Made by a program: the position numbers and the translations under genes. Shown here in pieces: positions 1-9,313 of a stretch of DNA of 64,000 nt. The stretch's first letter is position 1, and the number at the start of each line of letters is the position of its first letter. The stretch lies in NCBI RefSeq assembly GCF_002973525.1, contig NZ_PVEN01000001.1, positions 434,001 through 498,000 on the forward strand, in the 5' to 3' direction. This DNA comes from Paraburkholderia sp. BL21I4N1 (GTDB lineage Bacteria > Pseudomonadota > Gammaproteobacteria > Burkholderiales > Burkholderiaceae). A model generated the notes under the pieces. It saw nothing but the letters and a program-made list of their open reading frames with translations. It did no database searches and was not told the origin of the DNA.

Positions 1-1632
1 GACCGCCAGATAGACCAGCGCGTTGACACTCGATATCACGTAGAAACCGCGCGCGTTGCCGGCGTCGTCGATCATGACGAGCGGCAGGCTGCAGATCAAC
101 GAGATCGCCAGATAAGGCAGCACCACGCGCAACGGCGGCCGCTCGTCGACGGGGACGCCTTTGGGCGTGACACGAAAAGCGAATTCGCGTCCGCGCAGAC
201 AGTCGGCGAGCGCCGAGCCGATCCCCAGCAGCGACCACGGCCAGCGCGCGAACAGGAACGCCATGCCTTCCCACGACGTCACCTTCGCGTCGAACGGCCG
301 GAAACTGCCGGTGCGCCGCACCCATGCCATCACCAGCAGAATGCTGACCGTGACGGCGCTCGCGTAGCCGAAGTAGGACAGATACGCGACGTCGCTCCAC
401 ACGCGCCGCGTGACCAGCGCGATCACGGGCATCGCGACGGTCGCCGCCATGGTCAGCGAAAACAGCGGATACCAGAACTGCGCGAACAGGAACTGCGCCT
501 TCAACCGCAACGGCAACACCTTGAAATAGCGGCGCGTATAACGCAGCAGAATCACCGCCAGACTCTTCGACCACTGATATTCCTGGGTCGCCATGTCGGC
601 GAACGTGCGCGGACCTTCGCCGTGCGCAATCGCACCCAACGCATGCACGCCGCGCCAGCCATGCGCATTCATCATCAGGGTGGTCGAGTGATCTTCGGCA
701 AGTTCGGGCCCGAGACCGCCGATGGAACGCAACGCGACCGTGCGCACCGCGTAGTGCGAGCCAATACATAAGGGCGCGAGGCCGCCATTGTGCCCGGCCT
801 GCAGCGAGCCGTGCAGCGCGCCTTCGGCATGCAGCCGGCCGCGCGCCGACCAGCTGCCGGCGGCGTTGCTGTCGCAGATGCTCGGCGCGGACACGTAGCC
901 GACGCGTGGATCGGCGAAGGGCCGCAGAATCGCTTCGAGGTAGCCCGGTTCAGGTACGTGATCGGCGTCGAGTTGCGCCACCAGGTCGTAGCGTTCGTAG
1001 CCGTAGTGATCGTAAAAGTAGGCGAGGTTGCCTTCCTTGCATCGCGTGCGTCTGGGCCATGACGCGTTGTGATAAGCGTCCACGCCTTTACGCGTCGACA
1101 GCAGCACGCCATGGCGCATGCACCAGTCGATGGTCGCTACATCGGGATCTTCGTCGGCGAGCCAGGTGTCGTGTGGATAGGGCTGGCCGAGCATCGCGAG
1201 TAGCGTGGTCTCGACGACCGCGAACGGCTCGGACGGCGCCTTGGTGACGACCATCGCCACGCGCAAACCGGCCGGTACCGGCCAGGCCAGATTCGACACG
1301 CGCGCTCGCGCGAAAATCAGCATGAAGTAGCCGGGGATCACCGTGGTCCAGAACAGCACCGCGCAATTGATCGCGTAGCGGGTTCGGTCGATGTCATGTT
1401 GCGGCCGCAACCACCAGATCCAGAATGCGAGCAACGCGAAGGCCCAGCAGAGGCATAGCGCTGCGAACTGGACGCGCTGCCGGCGCGTCAGCAGCGGCAC
1501 CAGAAACGGTTCGCCCGCATGGAATCGGGCCGCCGGCCCAGTTCCGTTGGGCGCTTCGGCACCCGCATGCGGGTCGGCGCCGCGCCAGCCTAACTGTGCC
1601 GGCGACCCCGGCACGAAGGGTGAATCGCTCAT
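1..1632 (-). CDS. Cellulose-synthase-like family 2 glycosyltransferase, 3' end cut by window edge
   Basis: The frame is open from ATG 1632 to base 1 (544 codons) with no stop, so the C-terminus lies outside the window. Two hydrophobic segments follow a short cytoplasmic N-terminus. Then comes a GT2 core with the K-E-G-N-L sugar-binding segment, a DxD element (Q-L-D-A-D-H), the catalytic A-E-D-H-S-T-T box and a Q-E-Y-Q-W variant of the QxxRW motif. Several membrane helices follow. This is the architecture of inner-membrane processive polysaccharide synthases that use UDP-sugars. The ATG overlaps the stop of the upstream UDP-glucose dehydrogenase as ATGA, so the two are probably translationally coupled. 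With the three sugar-nucleotide enzymes upstream it most likely polymerises or initiates an exopolysaccharide. The exact polymer cannot be read from the sequence. Confidence 0.85.
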   Translation of the reverse strand, partial: MSDSPFVPGSPAQLGWRGADPHAGAEAPNGTGPAARFHAGEPFLVPLLTRRQRVQFAALCLCWAFALLAFWIWWLRPQHDIDRTRYAINCAVLFWTTVIPGYFMLIFARARVSNLAWPVPAGLRVAMVVTKAPSEPFAVVETTLLAMLGQPYPHDTWLADEDPDVATIDWCMRHGVLLSTRKGVDAYHNASWPRRTRCKEGNLAYFYDHYGYERYDLVAQLDADHVPEPGYLEAILRPFADPRVGYVSAPSICDSNAAGSWSARGRLHAEGALHGSLQAGHNGGLAPLCIGSHYAVRTVALRSIGGLGPELAEDHSTTLMMNAHGWRGVHALGAIAHGEGPRTFADMATQEYQWSKSLAVILLRYTRRYFKVLPLRLKAQFLFAQFWYPLFSLTMAATVAMPVIALVTRRVWSDVAYLSYFGYASAVTVSILLVMAWVRRTGSFRPFDAKVTSWEGMAFLFARWPWSLLGIGSALADCLRGREFAFRVTPKGVPVDERPPLRVVLPYLAISLICSLPLVMIDDAGNARGFYVISSVNALVYLAV

Positions 1633-3140
1633 GTCGCCTCGCCGGCCGTCATCGACACAGCAGCAGCGGCGCTCGCGACGCTCGCCGCGTTATCGTCCGG
1701 CGCGCCGGCATGCATCGCCATCGCGGGCGTGGTGGCCAGCATCAGCAGATCACTTTGCGACGGCGTCCAGCCGATCTGCCGATGCACCATCCGCACCGAC
1801 AGTTGGCGCTGCGCGACGCTGGCCGATTTGCGCCCGATCCGCACGTAATGCCGGAAGCCGTTGCGCCGTACCCAGGACTCCTCGTAGAGATTGCGCAGGT
1901 CGATCATGACCGGGTCCGACATGTGCGCGGCCAACTCGCCGAGATCGCATTCGACGAAGTGCCGCCAGTCTGTCAGGATCACCACGGCGTCGGCGCTGCG
2001 AATCGCGCCGATGGGCGTGCTGGCGATGCCAATCATTGGCAGCAGACGCGCGGCTTCGGCCGGCTGCGACGGATCGTACGCGCGGATTTTCGCGCCTCGC
2101 TCAGCCAGCGCGCGGATCACGTCGATACTCGGGCTTTCGCGCACGTCGTCGGTTTCGCCTTTGAAGGTCAGGCCGAACACCGCGAGCCGCTTGCCCGTCA
2201 CCGAGCCGCCGCAGGCCTGTTCGATCTTCGCGACCACCGCGTCCTTGCGCTGCGTATTGGCTTCGATCGCCGCATCGACGATGCGCATCGGCACGACATA
2301 GTCCGACGCCGTGGCCTTCAGCGCGCGCGTGTCTTTCGGAAAACACGAACCGCCCCATCCCGGCCCGGCTTTCAGAAAAGCGGCCCCGATCCGCCGGTCG
2401 AGACCGATGCCGGCCGCGACCCGCTCGACGTCCGCGCCAACCACTTCGCACAAGTCGGCGATCTCGTTGATGTAGCTGATCTTCACCGCGAGGAACGCGT
2501 TCGCGGCGTACTTGATGACCTCGGCGGTTTCGATTTCGGTGGCCAGCACCTCATAGCCCAGTTGGGCGAGCGGCGCATAGATGCGGCGCATGACGGCGGC
2601 CGCGGCCTCGTTCTCGGTGCCGAACACGATACGGTCGGGATGCAGGAAGTCTTCAATGGCCGAGCCCTCGCGCAGGAACTCCGGATTCGATGCGACCGCA
2701 ACCGTCTGGCCGAGCCGCAGATGGCGTTCGGCAACTTGCTTGACTTGCCGGTTGGTGCCCACCGGCACGGTCGATTTGGTGACGATCACGGTGAAGCGGT
2801 CGACGCTCGCCGCGATTTCCTGCGCGACGCCCATCACGAAGCGCAGATCGGCGCGGTCGGTGCCTGGGTGCGACGGCGTGCCGACCGCGATGAATACCGC
2901 TTCGCGTTCGCTCACGCTGGCGGCCAGATCGAGACTGAAATGCAGACGACCCTGTTCGACGTTGCGGCTCACCAGCGCGTCGAGTCCAGGCTCGTAGATC
3001 GGAATCACGCCGTTGTTCAGGCCGTCGATCTTGCGTGCGTCGGTATCGATGCAGATGACGTCGTGACCGAGCTCGGCCAGGCATGCGCCGGTGACGAGAC
3101 CGACGTAACCGGTCCCCACAATGGCAATGCGTACAGTCAT
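1629..3140 (-). CDS. ugd: UDP-glucose 6-dehydrogenase with C-terminal extension
   Basis: Converts UDP-glucose to UDP-glucuronate using NAD+. The N-terminal Rossmann motif is G-T-G-Y-V-G-L-V. The catalytic cysteine lies in G-G-S-C-F-P-K-D-T, and the C-terminal domain carries the G-L-T-F-K-G-E-T-D-D-V-R-E-S-P segment, so all family landmarks are present. At 503 aa it is longer than the usual 430-450 aa. The last 60 or so residues are an Ala/Ser-rich tail beyond the normal fold. The start at 3140 is supported by a GGAGGTG ribosome site lying inside the end of galE. It sits between galE (1-bp gap) and the glycosyltransferase (ATGA overlap) in one leftward operon, and feeds UDP-glucuronate to the decarboxylase-type epimerase or directly to the polymerase. 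Confidence 0.95.
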   Translation of the reverse strand: MTVRIAIVGTGYVGLVTGACLAELGHDVICIDTDARKIDGLNNGVIPIYEPGLDALVSRNVEQGRLHFSLDLAASVSEREAVFIAVGTPSHPGTDRADLRFVMGVAQEIAASVDRFTVIVTKSTVPVGTNRQVKQVAERHLRLGQTVAVASNPEFLREGSAIEDFLHPDRIVFGTENEAAAAVMRRIYAPLAQLGYEVLATEIETAEVIKYAANAFLAVKISYINEIADLCEVVGADVERVAAGIGLDRRIGAAFLKAGPGWGGSCFPKDTRALKATASDYVVPMRIVDAAIEANTQRKDAVVAKIEQACGGSVTGKRLAVFGLTFKGETDDVRESPSIDVIRALAERGAKIRAYDPSQPAEAARLLPMIGIASTPIGAIRSADAVVILTDWRHFVECDLGELAAHMSDPVMIDLRNLYEESWVRRNGFRHYVRIGRKSASVAQRQLSVRMVHRQIGWTPSQSDLLMLATTPAMAMHAGAPDDNAASVASAAAAVSMTAGEAT

Positions 3141-3141
3141 T

Positions 3142-4224
3142 TCACACCTCCGATCGTTGGTCCAACGATTGCGCGAGACGAGCCGGCCCGGCGCCCGCCG
3201 GGTCGAGGCTGTCGCGCGCGGTTTGCTGTGCGGGTTCGGTTTGCTCCGCCCGCTCCGTGTGCGTCAGGAACCACTGCGCGGCGGTCGCGACCATCGGCGC
3301 AATCTCGACGAAACGCGGCCGCCAGCCCAGCACCTTGTCGGCCAGCGCGGCGTTCGCATACAACGCGGGCGGATCGCCGGCACGGCGCGCCGCGTGAATC
3401 ACCGGCACGGTGCGACCCGTGACGGCGGCGACCGCATCGATCAATTCGAGTACCGAGGTGCCGCGGCCGGTGGCAAGATTGAACGCGCCGCTCGGGCCGC
3501 CACGGCCGAGGTGATCGACGGCGCGCAGATGCGCATCGGCGAGATCGGTGACATGCACGTAGTCGCGCACGGCGGAACCGTCCCGGGTCGGATAGTCGGT
3601 GCCCATTACCTGGAACGGTGGCGCGCTGCCGAGCGCGGCGCCGATCGCCAGCGGAATCGCATGGGTTTCGGGCGCGTGCCGTTCGCCCAATTCGCCGTCC
3701 GGATCGGCGCCCGCCGCGTTGAAGTAGCGCAGTGCGATCCAGCGCACGCCGTACGCGCGCTCGTAGTCCGCGGCCAGCCGTTCCATCGCGAGCTTCGTGA
3801 AGCCATACGGATTGACTGGCTGTTGCGGGCTCGCTTCGGAAATCGGCAGCGTGGCGGGAATGCCGTAGGTCGCGCAACTCGACGACAGCACGATGCGGCT
3901 CACACCATGCCGGCGCATCGCATCGAGCAGCGACAGCGTGCCGGCCACATTGACGCGGTAATAGCGCGCCGGATCGACGACCGAGTCACCCACATAGGCG
4001 AGCGCCGCGAAATGCAGCACGAGTTCAGGCCGATAGGTGATGAACGCGGCATCGAGCGACACGGGGTCGAGAATGTCGCCGGTATGCAGCGGTCCCCAAC
4101 GCACGGCGTCTGCGTGACCGGTGGACAGGTTGTCGAAGACGATCGGCGTGTGGCCGGCTTGCGCCAGCGCCTTGCAGGTATGGCTGCCGATAAAACCGGC
4201 GCCGCCGGTGACGAGGACTTTCAT
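3142..4224 (-). CDS. galE: UDP-glucose 4-epimerase
   Basis: A 360-aa short-chain dehydrogenase/reductase fold enzyme that interconverts UDP-glucose and UDP-galactose. Visible features are the N-terminal NAD motif [10 protein letters not shown], the catalytic S-S-S-C-A-T-Y-G strand, the Y-G-F-T-K (YxxxK) pair and the L-R-Y-F-N-A-A-G substrate loop typical of GalE. The final 25 or so residues are Gln/Arg-rich and probably dispensable. Its ATG overlaps the stop of the upstream epimerase (ATGA at 4221-4224), so it is the second gene of the operon. Confidence 0.93.
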   Translation of the reverse strand: MKVLVTGGAGFIGSHTCKALAQAGHTPIVFDNLSTGHADAVRWGPLHTGDILDPVSLDAAFITYRPELVLHFAALAYVGDSVVDPARYYRVNVAGTLSLLDAMRRHGVSRIVLSSSCATYGIPATLPISEASPQQPVNPYGFTKLAMERLAADYERAYGVRWIALRYFNAAGADPDGELGERHAPETHAIPLAIGAALGSAPPFQVMGTDYPTRDGSAVRDYVHVTDLADAHLRAVDHLGRGGPSGAFNLATGRGTSVLELIDAVAAVTGRTVPVIHAARRAGDPPALYANAALADKVLGWRPRFVEIAPMVATAAQWFLTHTERAEQTEPAQQTARDSLDPAGAGPARLAQSLDQRSEV

Positions 4225-5222
4225 GCGGCCTTCTCCTCGGCGAACGGCGCGAGCCAGAGTTCGTTGGTGAAGTACGCGATCGTGCAGGCGAGCCCTTCCT
4301 TCAACGGAATGGCCGGCTGCCAGTCAAACAGTTCGGCGGCCATGCCGATGTCCGGGCGACGTTGCTTCGGATCGTCGATCGGCAACGGCCGCGCCACGAT
4401 CGACGACGACGAGCCGGTCATGTCGATCACGCATTCGGCCAGCTCACGCATGGTGAACTCGCCGGGATTGCCGAGGTTGACCGGACCGCTCGCCGCCTGG
4501 GGGGAACGCATCAGGCGGAAGAAGCCTTCGATCAGATCGTCGACGTAGCAGAACGAACGCGTCTGGGTGCCGCCGCCGTAGAGTTCGAGCGGCGCGCCGT
4601 GCAGCGCCTGCACGATGAAATTCGACACCACGCGACCGTCGGACGGATCCATGCGCGGACCATACGTGTTGAAGATCCGCGCGACGCGCACGTCGACGCC
4701 GTGGCTTCGCTGGTAGTCGTAGCAGAGCGTTTCGGCGGCGCGCTTGCCCTCGTCGTAGCAGGCTCGCGGACCGGTCGAATTCACCTGGCCGCGATAGCTC
4801 TCGACCTGCGGATGAACTTCCGGGTCGCCGTACACCTCGCTGGTCGACGCCTGGAACACGCGGGCACCGGCGTTGAGCGCCAGGTCGAGGCAGTTCTTCA
4901 TGCCGAGCACGTTGGTCAGCAGCGTATGCACCGGATCGCGTTGATAGCAGGGCGGCGAAGCGGGGCAGGCGAGATTCCAGATTTCGTCGACGTCGATTTG
5001 CGGCAAGGGCATCGATACGTCGGCCTCGATGAACGAGAACTGCGGCAACGCGCGTAGATGCGCGATGTTCGCGCGCCGTCCGCTCATCAGATTGTCCACG
5101 CAGACCACATGCGCACCCTCGGCGATGAGCCGGTCGCACACGTGGCTGCCGAGAAAACCCGCGCCTCCGGTGACCATGGCAATGGGACGTTTCTTTGCGG
5201 CATCCAGCGATCTGACGTTCAT
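4221..5222 (-). CDS. UDP-glucuronate decarboxylase-type NAD-dependent epimerase (UXS family)
   Basis: A 333-aa SDR enzyme with [10 protein letters not shown] at the N-terminus, the S-T-S-E-V-Y-G-D-P active-site strand, [10 protein letters not shown] (YxxxK) and the [10 protein letters not shown] segment. These are hallmarks of UDP-glucuronate decarboxylases that make UDP-xylose. A related UDP-glucuronate epimerase or a dTDP-glucose dehydratase relative is less likely. It is the first gene of the leftward operon. A GAGGAG ribosome site lies about 7 bases before the ATG at 5222. Together with ugd it suggests a polymer containing xylose or uronic acid. Confidence 0.85.
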   Translation of the reverse strand: MNVRSLDAAKKRPIAMVTGGAGFLGSHVCDRLIAEGAHVVCVDNLMSGRRANIAHLRALPQFSFIEADVSMPLPQIDVDEIWNLACPASPPCYQRDPVHTLLTNVLGMKNCLDLALNAGARVFQASTSEVYGDPEVHPQVESYRGQVNSTGPRACYDEGKRAAETLCYDYQRSHGVDVRVARIFNTYGPRMDPSDGRVVSNFIVQALHGAPLELYGGGTQTRSFCYVDDLIEGFFRLMRSPQAASGPVNLGNPGEFTMRELAECVIDMTGSSSSIVARPLPIDDPKQRRPDIGMAAELFDWQPAIPLKEGLACTIAYFTNELWLAPFAEEKAA

Positions 5223-5541
5223 GACAACTCCTCGAGTCGGTGACTACTCCGCCTGAATGATCGGAGTAGATGCGGGAATCAGGTCATATCAAATAGCGAG
5301 TAAGTCGTGGCGCGATGAACAGGGTTGTTTTCAGATAAATATTGTGATCATTTAAGTCGATTAAACCGGTATTAATTAATCTTTCGGCATAGCTTTTCCC
5401 GCCGACTGCCAGCAGGGTGACAATCGGTATGAGGTAATTCAAAAATTCAGGCCGACGCTCGGCCATTTCTCATCGAGTCAATAAGTATTTTCCGTGACGA
5501 AATAGTTTGGGATAGGGCAGTGCAGGCATGGGATGTAGCCC

Positions 5542-5558
5542 TTGATGCGTTGCGTCAA
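5542..5558. promoter_or_regulatory. Inverted repeat, possible operator upstream of polysaccharide operon
   Basis: TTGATGCGTTGCGTCAA has 7-base arms with one mismatch around a 3-base centre. It lies about 320 bases before the first gene of the leftward operon, within the AT-rich region. The arm sequence resembles FNR/CRP half sites, but the spacing does not fit either protein, so the binding partner is unknown. Confidence 0.3.
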
Positions 5559-6131
5559 ACGTACCGGAAATGTTTGGAAAGAAAAATAAGAAGTTGCGGG
5601 TGCAACAATATTTAAATCGTTATGTTTTCGTGTTTTTGGTGTGATTTCATGGTCTCGTTGTATTATTAATATAGTTTAATGCGGACGCCGGTTTGTGGAA
5701 TGCTTTCAGCGATTGGCAGCTGCCGATATCGACGATCGAATAGAAAAGAGAGTCACGCTGAATCATCTTGACAGTGAGAAAAAATTCTCGTTATTTAACC
5801 AAATAGTAAGCAGGCCCCTCGCTTGCGAACGCGCACATCCTGTTTTGCGAAAGGCAAAGATGGCCTGAGCGGCATTGGCTCGTGTCGGAATCGGCAGGAG
5901 AGCGGCGCGGGTCGAGCGAGCCTGCGTACCGGTGAAAGTCCTGGGGGCGTGCAATGGATCCAACGACGAATGCGCAACGCCGGAGCAGGTGCGCTTAGTC
6001 GCCGGTCGCCAGTTGCCTGTCGCTGTTTGCCAGTCGTTGTTGTGTCGCGAAGGTGCCGGGTGTTTTATCGGCGGAGTGCGGGTGCGGCAGATGAAAACGA
6101 GCCGCGCAGACGGGCAAAGTTCCCGCTTAAT

Positions 6132-6150
6132 GCAAATGATTCGCATTCTT
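6132..6150. promoter_or_regulatory. Fur-box candidate upstream of acylase gene
   Basis: GCAAATGATTCGCATTCTT matches 12 of the 19 positions of the classical Fur consensus. It lies 112 bases before the acylase ATG and directly before a weak sigma-70-like pair (TTGCGG at 6149-6154, TAAACT at 6173-6178). The match is moderate, but the placement at the left edge of a siderophore locus supports it. Confidence 0.5.
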
Positions 6151-6261
6151 GCGGTGTCGATGTCATCTGCCTTAAACTCAGCCGCCGTGATATAGCTCGA
6201 TGCTTGTGGTGGCTCGTTGCCTGCCGTGATGCATCGGCGTGCCAGCCTAGGGAGGCACTGG

Positions 6262-8763
6262 ATGGTTCTGTGGAACACGAAGCAACGAAAGCTCACGGCG
6301 CGCTGCCGCGAGCGCATGAAAACCGCCGCGTTGCTCGCGGCCTGTGCGATGGTGCTGTCAGGTTGCGCGGCGGGGAAACTCGACCAAGGCGCGACCGATG
6401 TGCAAACCGATGACGCCGCGTTGCACGCCCGCATCAGCCGCACCGCCTACGATGTTCCGCATATCGAAGCAAACGACTGGGCTAGTCTCGGCTACGGTTA
6501 CGGCTATGCGCAGGCCACCGACGACCTCTGCACACTCGCCGACGGCTTCGTCACCTGGCGCGGCGAACGCTCGCGTTATTTCGGACCGGCGGCGCAAGCC
6601 ACTGCGTATTCGACCCTCGGCCGGCCGGCCAATATCGACACCGATTTCTACTTCCGCTTTCTCGTCGACGACACCGCGCTCGCCACGTTCGAGAAGCAGC
6701 AATCGAGCGAAGCGCAGTCGCTCGCGCGCGGTTTCGCGGCGGGCTACGACCGCTATCTGCGTGAACTGGACGACGGCGCGCATGCAGGCGCGCACGCCAC
6801 GTGTCGCGGTCAGCCGTGGGTGAAGCCGATCGACGCGCGCGATATCTATCGGCGCATGCTGGCCGCGATGTATGCGGGCGGTTATGCACGCTTTGTCCAC
6901 GCGATCGCGAACGCGCAACCGCCCGCGGCTTCCGCCGAACCGTCGAAGTCATCCGTGTCGTTGAACGGCGAACCGCGGCAGTTGACTTCGCTGCCCTATT
7001 TGCAGGCCGGCGGCGAGGAGGGTATCGGCAGTAACGCCATGGCGTTCGGCGGCGACGCCACCGGAACACCGCACGGATTGCTGTTCGGCAATCCGCATTG
7101 GTTCTGGCGCGGTCCCGACCGCTTCTATCAGGCGCAATTGACGATTCCTGGCAAGCTCGACGTGAGCGGCGCTTCGTTTCTCGGCACGCCTGTCATCATG
7201 ATCGGCTTCAACCAGAACGTGGCGTGGAGTTTGACGGTATCCAGCGCGCGTCGCTTCGGCCTGTTCCGGCTCGCGCTCGCGCCGGGTCGCCCGGATACGT
7301 ATCTCGTCGACGGCAAAGCGGAAGCGATGCAGCGCGTGCCCGTCACGATCCAGGTGCGCAAGGCCGACGGCACACTTCGGCCGGTCACGCGCACGCTCTA
7401 TCGAACCCGCTTCGGACCGCTGATCGATCTCTCCGGCGTTTCGCCCGCGCTCGCCGCGAATTCCGCCGCGGCGTTTGCGATCCGCGACGTCAACGAGACC
7501 AACGCGCAGACCTTCGACACCTTCCTGCGCTGGGACCGCGCGGATTCGCTGGAAAACTTCATCGCGATCACGCGCGACGACGCATCGATGCCCTGGGTCA
7601 ACACGCTCGCCGTAGGGCGCAACGACCGGCGCGCCTGGTACGCGGATATCGGCGCGATACCGAACGTGCCGCCCGCGTTGTCCGCACAGTGCACGGTGCA
7701 GCCGGTCGCGGCGGCGCTCGCGCAGAAAGCGCGCGGTGTGCCGGTGCTCGACGGCTCGCGGTCGGCCTGTAACTGGTCCGGCGTGAACGGCAAATTGCCG
7801 CTCGCTAACATGCCGAGCCTCACGCGCGGCGACTATGTCGCCAACATGAACAACACTTACGCACTCGCGAATCCGGCTCAACCGCTGGCGGGCTACGGTG
7901 CGATCTTCGAGACGCAGGAGGAAATGTCGTTGCGCGCGCAACTTGGGTTGCAGATGATACGCGCGCGTCTTGACGGTCGCGACGGTTATCCGGGCCATCT
8001 CGCGGACAGTGCGAGCGTGCGTGAGATGGTGCTGAACAGTCGGGCATTGTCGGCGGAGCGCTTCAAGTCCGACGTGCTGGCGTCGGCGTGTGGCGAAACC
8101 GGCGGCGACTCGCCGACGCCTTCAGCGGCCGCGAGCGAGACCCTGGCGTCGGCGTGCAAGGCGCTGCGCGAGTGGGACGACACGGGCAACCCGCAAGCGC
8201 GTGGCGCGAATCTGTGGGACGTGTTCTGGTCGGACCTGCAGCACGCGACTAGTGGCTGGTCGTATCGCGTGCCGGCCAGTGCCGACGATCCGCTCAACAC
8301 GCCACGTGGTTTGAGTTTTGAAGGATCGACGGCGCGCGACCTGCTATTGAAGGCGGCCGACGAACTGCGCCGCGCGGGCCTCGCGCCCGACAGTCCGCGC
8401 GGTGCCGCGCTCTATGTCACGCGTAACGGTGTGCGGGTGCCGTTGTTCGGTGGCTGCACCGCGCAAGGCTATTTCACGGCGGCGTGTTCGCAGGAAAAGA
8501 TCGATTCGCCGGATGGCTTGTCGCTCGACGGCAATCCGAACGGCAACAGCTACATGCAGGTGGTCGGCTTCGACGATAGCGGGCCGCAGGCCTACACGTT
8601 CCTCACCACCTCGCAATCCGATGACGCCACGTCTGGCCATGACGGCGATTACACCCGGCGCTACGCCAGCAAGGCGTGGCTGAAGGTGCCTTTCACGCGC
8701 GCCGAAATCGAAGCGGACCCGGCGCTGCGCGTCACCGTGCTCGACGGACCCGCGGCACGCTGA
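6262..8763 (+). CDS. PvdQ-like N-terminal-nucleophile acylase (penicillin-amidase family) lipoprotein
   Basis: About 833 aa. I chose ATG 6262 because GGGAGG lies 6 bases upstream; ATG 6316 is an internal alternative. The N-terminus has a basic n-region, a hydrophobic core and a lipobox L-S-G-C (Cys35, Ala at +2), so it should be an outer-membrane-anchored periplasmic lipoprotein. The autoprocessing site is G-I-G|S-N-A-M-A-F-G-G. Ser257 would become the N-terminal nucleophile of the beta chain, as in PvdQ and aculeacin acylase. The following N-P-H-W-F-W-R-G and T-P-V-I-M-I-G-F-N segments are family-typical. Members hydrolyse acyl amides; PvdQ removes the fatty acid from the pyoverdine precursor in the periplasm. 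Next to a lipid-starting NRPS, a deacylase of the exported lipopeptide is the obvious role. Quenching of AHL signals is an alternative. Confidence 0.85.
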   Translation: MVLWNTKQRKLTARCRERMKTAALLAACAMVLSGCAAGKLDQGATDVQTDDAALHARISRTAYDVPHIEANDWASLGYGYGYAQATDDLCTLADGFVTWRGERSRYFGPAAQATAYSTLGRPANIDTDFYFRFLVDDTALATFEKQQSSEAQSLARGFAAGYDRYLRELDDGAHAGAHATCRGQPWVKPIDARDIYRRMLAAMYAGGYARFVHAIANAQPPAASAEPSKSSVSLNGEPRQLTSLPYLQAGGEEGIGSNAMAFGGDATGTPHGLLFGNPHWFWRGPDRFYQAQLTIPGKLDVSGASFLGTPVIMIGFNQNVAWSLTVSSARRFGLFRLALAPGRPDTYLVDGKAEAMQRVPVTIQVRKADGTLRPVTRTLYRTRFGPLIDLSGVSPALAANSAAAFAIRDVNETNAQTFDTFLRWDRADSLENFIAITRDDASMPWVNTLAVGRNDRRAWYADIGAIPNVPPALSAQCTVQPVAAALAQKARGVPVLDGSRSACNWSGVNGKLPLANMPSLTRGDYVANMNNTYALANPAQPLAGYGAIFETQEEMSLRAQLGLQMIRARLDGRDGYPGHLADSASVREMVLNSRALSAERFKSDVLASACGETGGDSPTPSAAASETLASACKALREWDDTGNPQARGANLWDVFWSDLQHATSGWSYRVPASADDPLNTPRGLSFEGSTARDLLLKAADELRRAGLAPDSPRGAALYVTRNGVRVPLFGGCTAQGYFTAACSQEKIDSPDGLSLDGNPNGNSYMQVVGFDDSGPQAYTFLTTSQSDDATSGHDGDYTRRYASKAWLKVPFTRAEIEADPALRVTVLDGPAAR

Positions 8764-8788
8764 GCCCTAGCCAAACTTGAGCCAGGTT

Positions 8789-8821
8789 GACGGACGCCCC
8801 GCACCATGCCGGTCGTCCGTC
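8789..8821 (+). terminator. Possible terminator after acylase gene
   Basis: Arms GACGGACG and CGTCCGTC are perfectly complementary over 8 bases with a 17-base loop, and are followed by the short T-rich stretch TGTTTG. It lies 26 bases after the acylase stop. The loop is long and the T tract weak, so confidence is limited. Confidence 0.4.
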
Positions 8822-9151
8822 TGTTTGCGCCTCTCGAAAGCAGTTATAGCGGCGGTATAAAAGACCGGGTGCCGGAGTCACGACATCTCTAATCCGTACA
8901 ACTTACCTGGGCAATAGAGCGAATCGCGTCGCGCACACTATGCGCGTTGAATTTCCAAGCAATGCGCGACGAATGCGCGCGTGATCCTAATCGAATTCCG
9001 TGACGCCTTCCAGCAAACCCATCTTGTCCGTAGTGCTACGGTTTCGCGTAAAAAATAAATATTGTCAAAGCTGTCTCGTGGCAAGTCGTTGATTGATCGG
9101 CGGAAACGGCATGTCGGCAACATGCATTACGCATTTCGTCGGATTTGATGG

Positions 9152-9180
9152 TTGACACCTCCGCGTTCGGCTTCTAACCT
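9152..9180 (+). promoter_or_regulatory. Sigma-70-like promoter for mbtH and NRPS genes
   Basis: A perfect TTGACA (9152-9157) is followed by a 17-base spacer and TAACCT (9175-9180). The -10 is a poor match, but the position just upstream of the Fur box at 9193-9211 fits an iron-repressed promoter. Confidence 0.45.
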
Positions 9181-9192
9181 TCGAGTCCAAAT

Positions 9193-9211
9193 AGGAATGA
9201 TTGTCATTCGC
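9193..9211. promoter_or_regulatory. Fur box upstream of mbtH
   Basis: The core GAATGATTGTCATTC (9195-9209) is a perfect 6-3-6 palindrome, and the 19-base window matches about 12 of 19 positions of the Fur consensus. It lies about 13 bases downstream of the -10 candidate, overlapping the likely transcription start. Bound Fur would block transcription of the whole biosynthetic gene group. Confidence 0.72.
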
Positions 9212-9313
9212 GAAAAATGACAGTCGCGAGTCGGAGCCATCCTTGGGGCGTCCCAGGTGGACTTCGTTCGTTCATTCGTATTGCCAATCAAATTAACGCA
9301 GCGGAGCGCATTC

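Larger units (their letters stand above)
5223..6261. other. Long intergenic region, AT-rich half without a convincing gene
   Basis: No reading frame here resembles a known protein. The stretch from about 5275 to 5760 is clearly richer in A/T than anything else in the window. It contains several A/T runs and a near-perfect inverted repeat TTGATGCGTTGCGTCAA at 5542-5558. It probably holds the promoter and regulatory region of the leftward polysaccharide operon, or is a remnant of acquired DNA. The right part (5760-6261) returns to high GC and carries a Fur-box candidate just before the acylase gene. A 60-codon frame at 5284-5466 on the minus strand is unsupported. Confidence 0.5.
8764..9313. 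other. Intergenic region with promoter of the NRPS gene group
   Basis: No gene is seen. The left end holds an imperfect hairpin that could end the acylase transcript (8789-8821). The middle (8930-9130) is moderately AT-rich. The right end carries a sigma-70-like promoter and a strong Fur box in front of the MbtH gene. Confidence 0.6.

Noticed and set aside
5931..5941. GGTGAAAGTCC resembles part of the conserved core of the cobalamin riboswitch
   Set aside because: The other conserved blocks, in particular the GCCACTG-like B12 box, are missing downstream and no B12 gene is near. I read it as chance.
5823..6413. 196-codon plus-strand and 226-codon minus-strand frames (5763-6443) before the acylase gene
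   Set aside because: Neither resembles a protein family, they overlap each other and the acylase start, and long open frames are expected by chance at this GC content.
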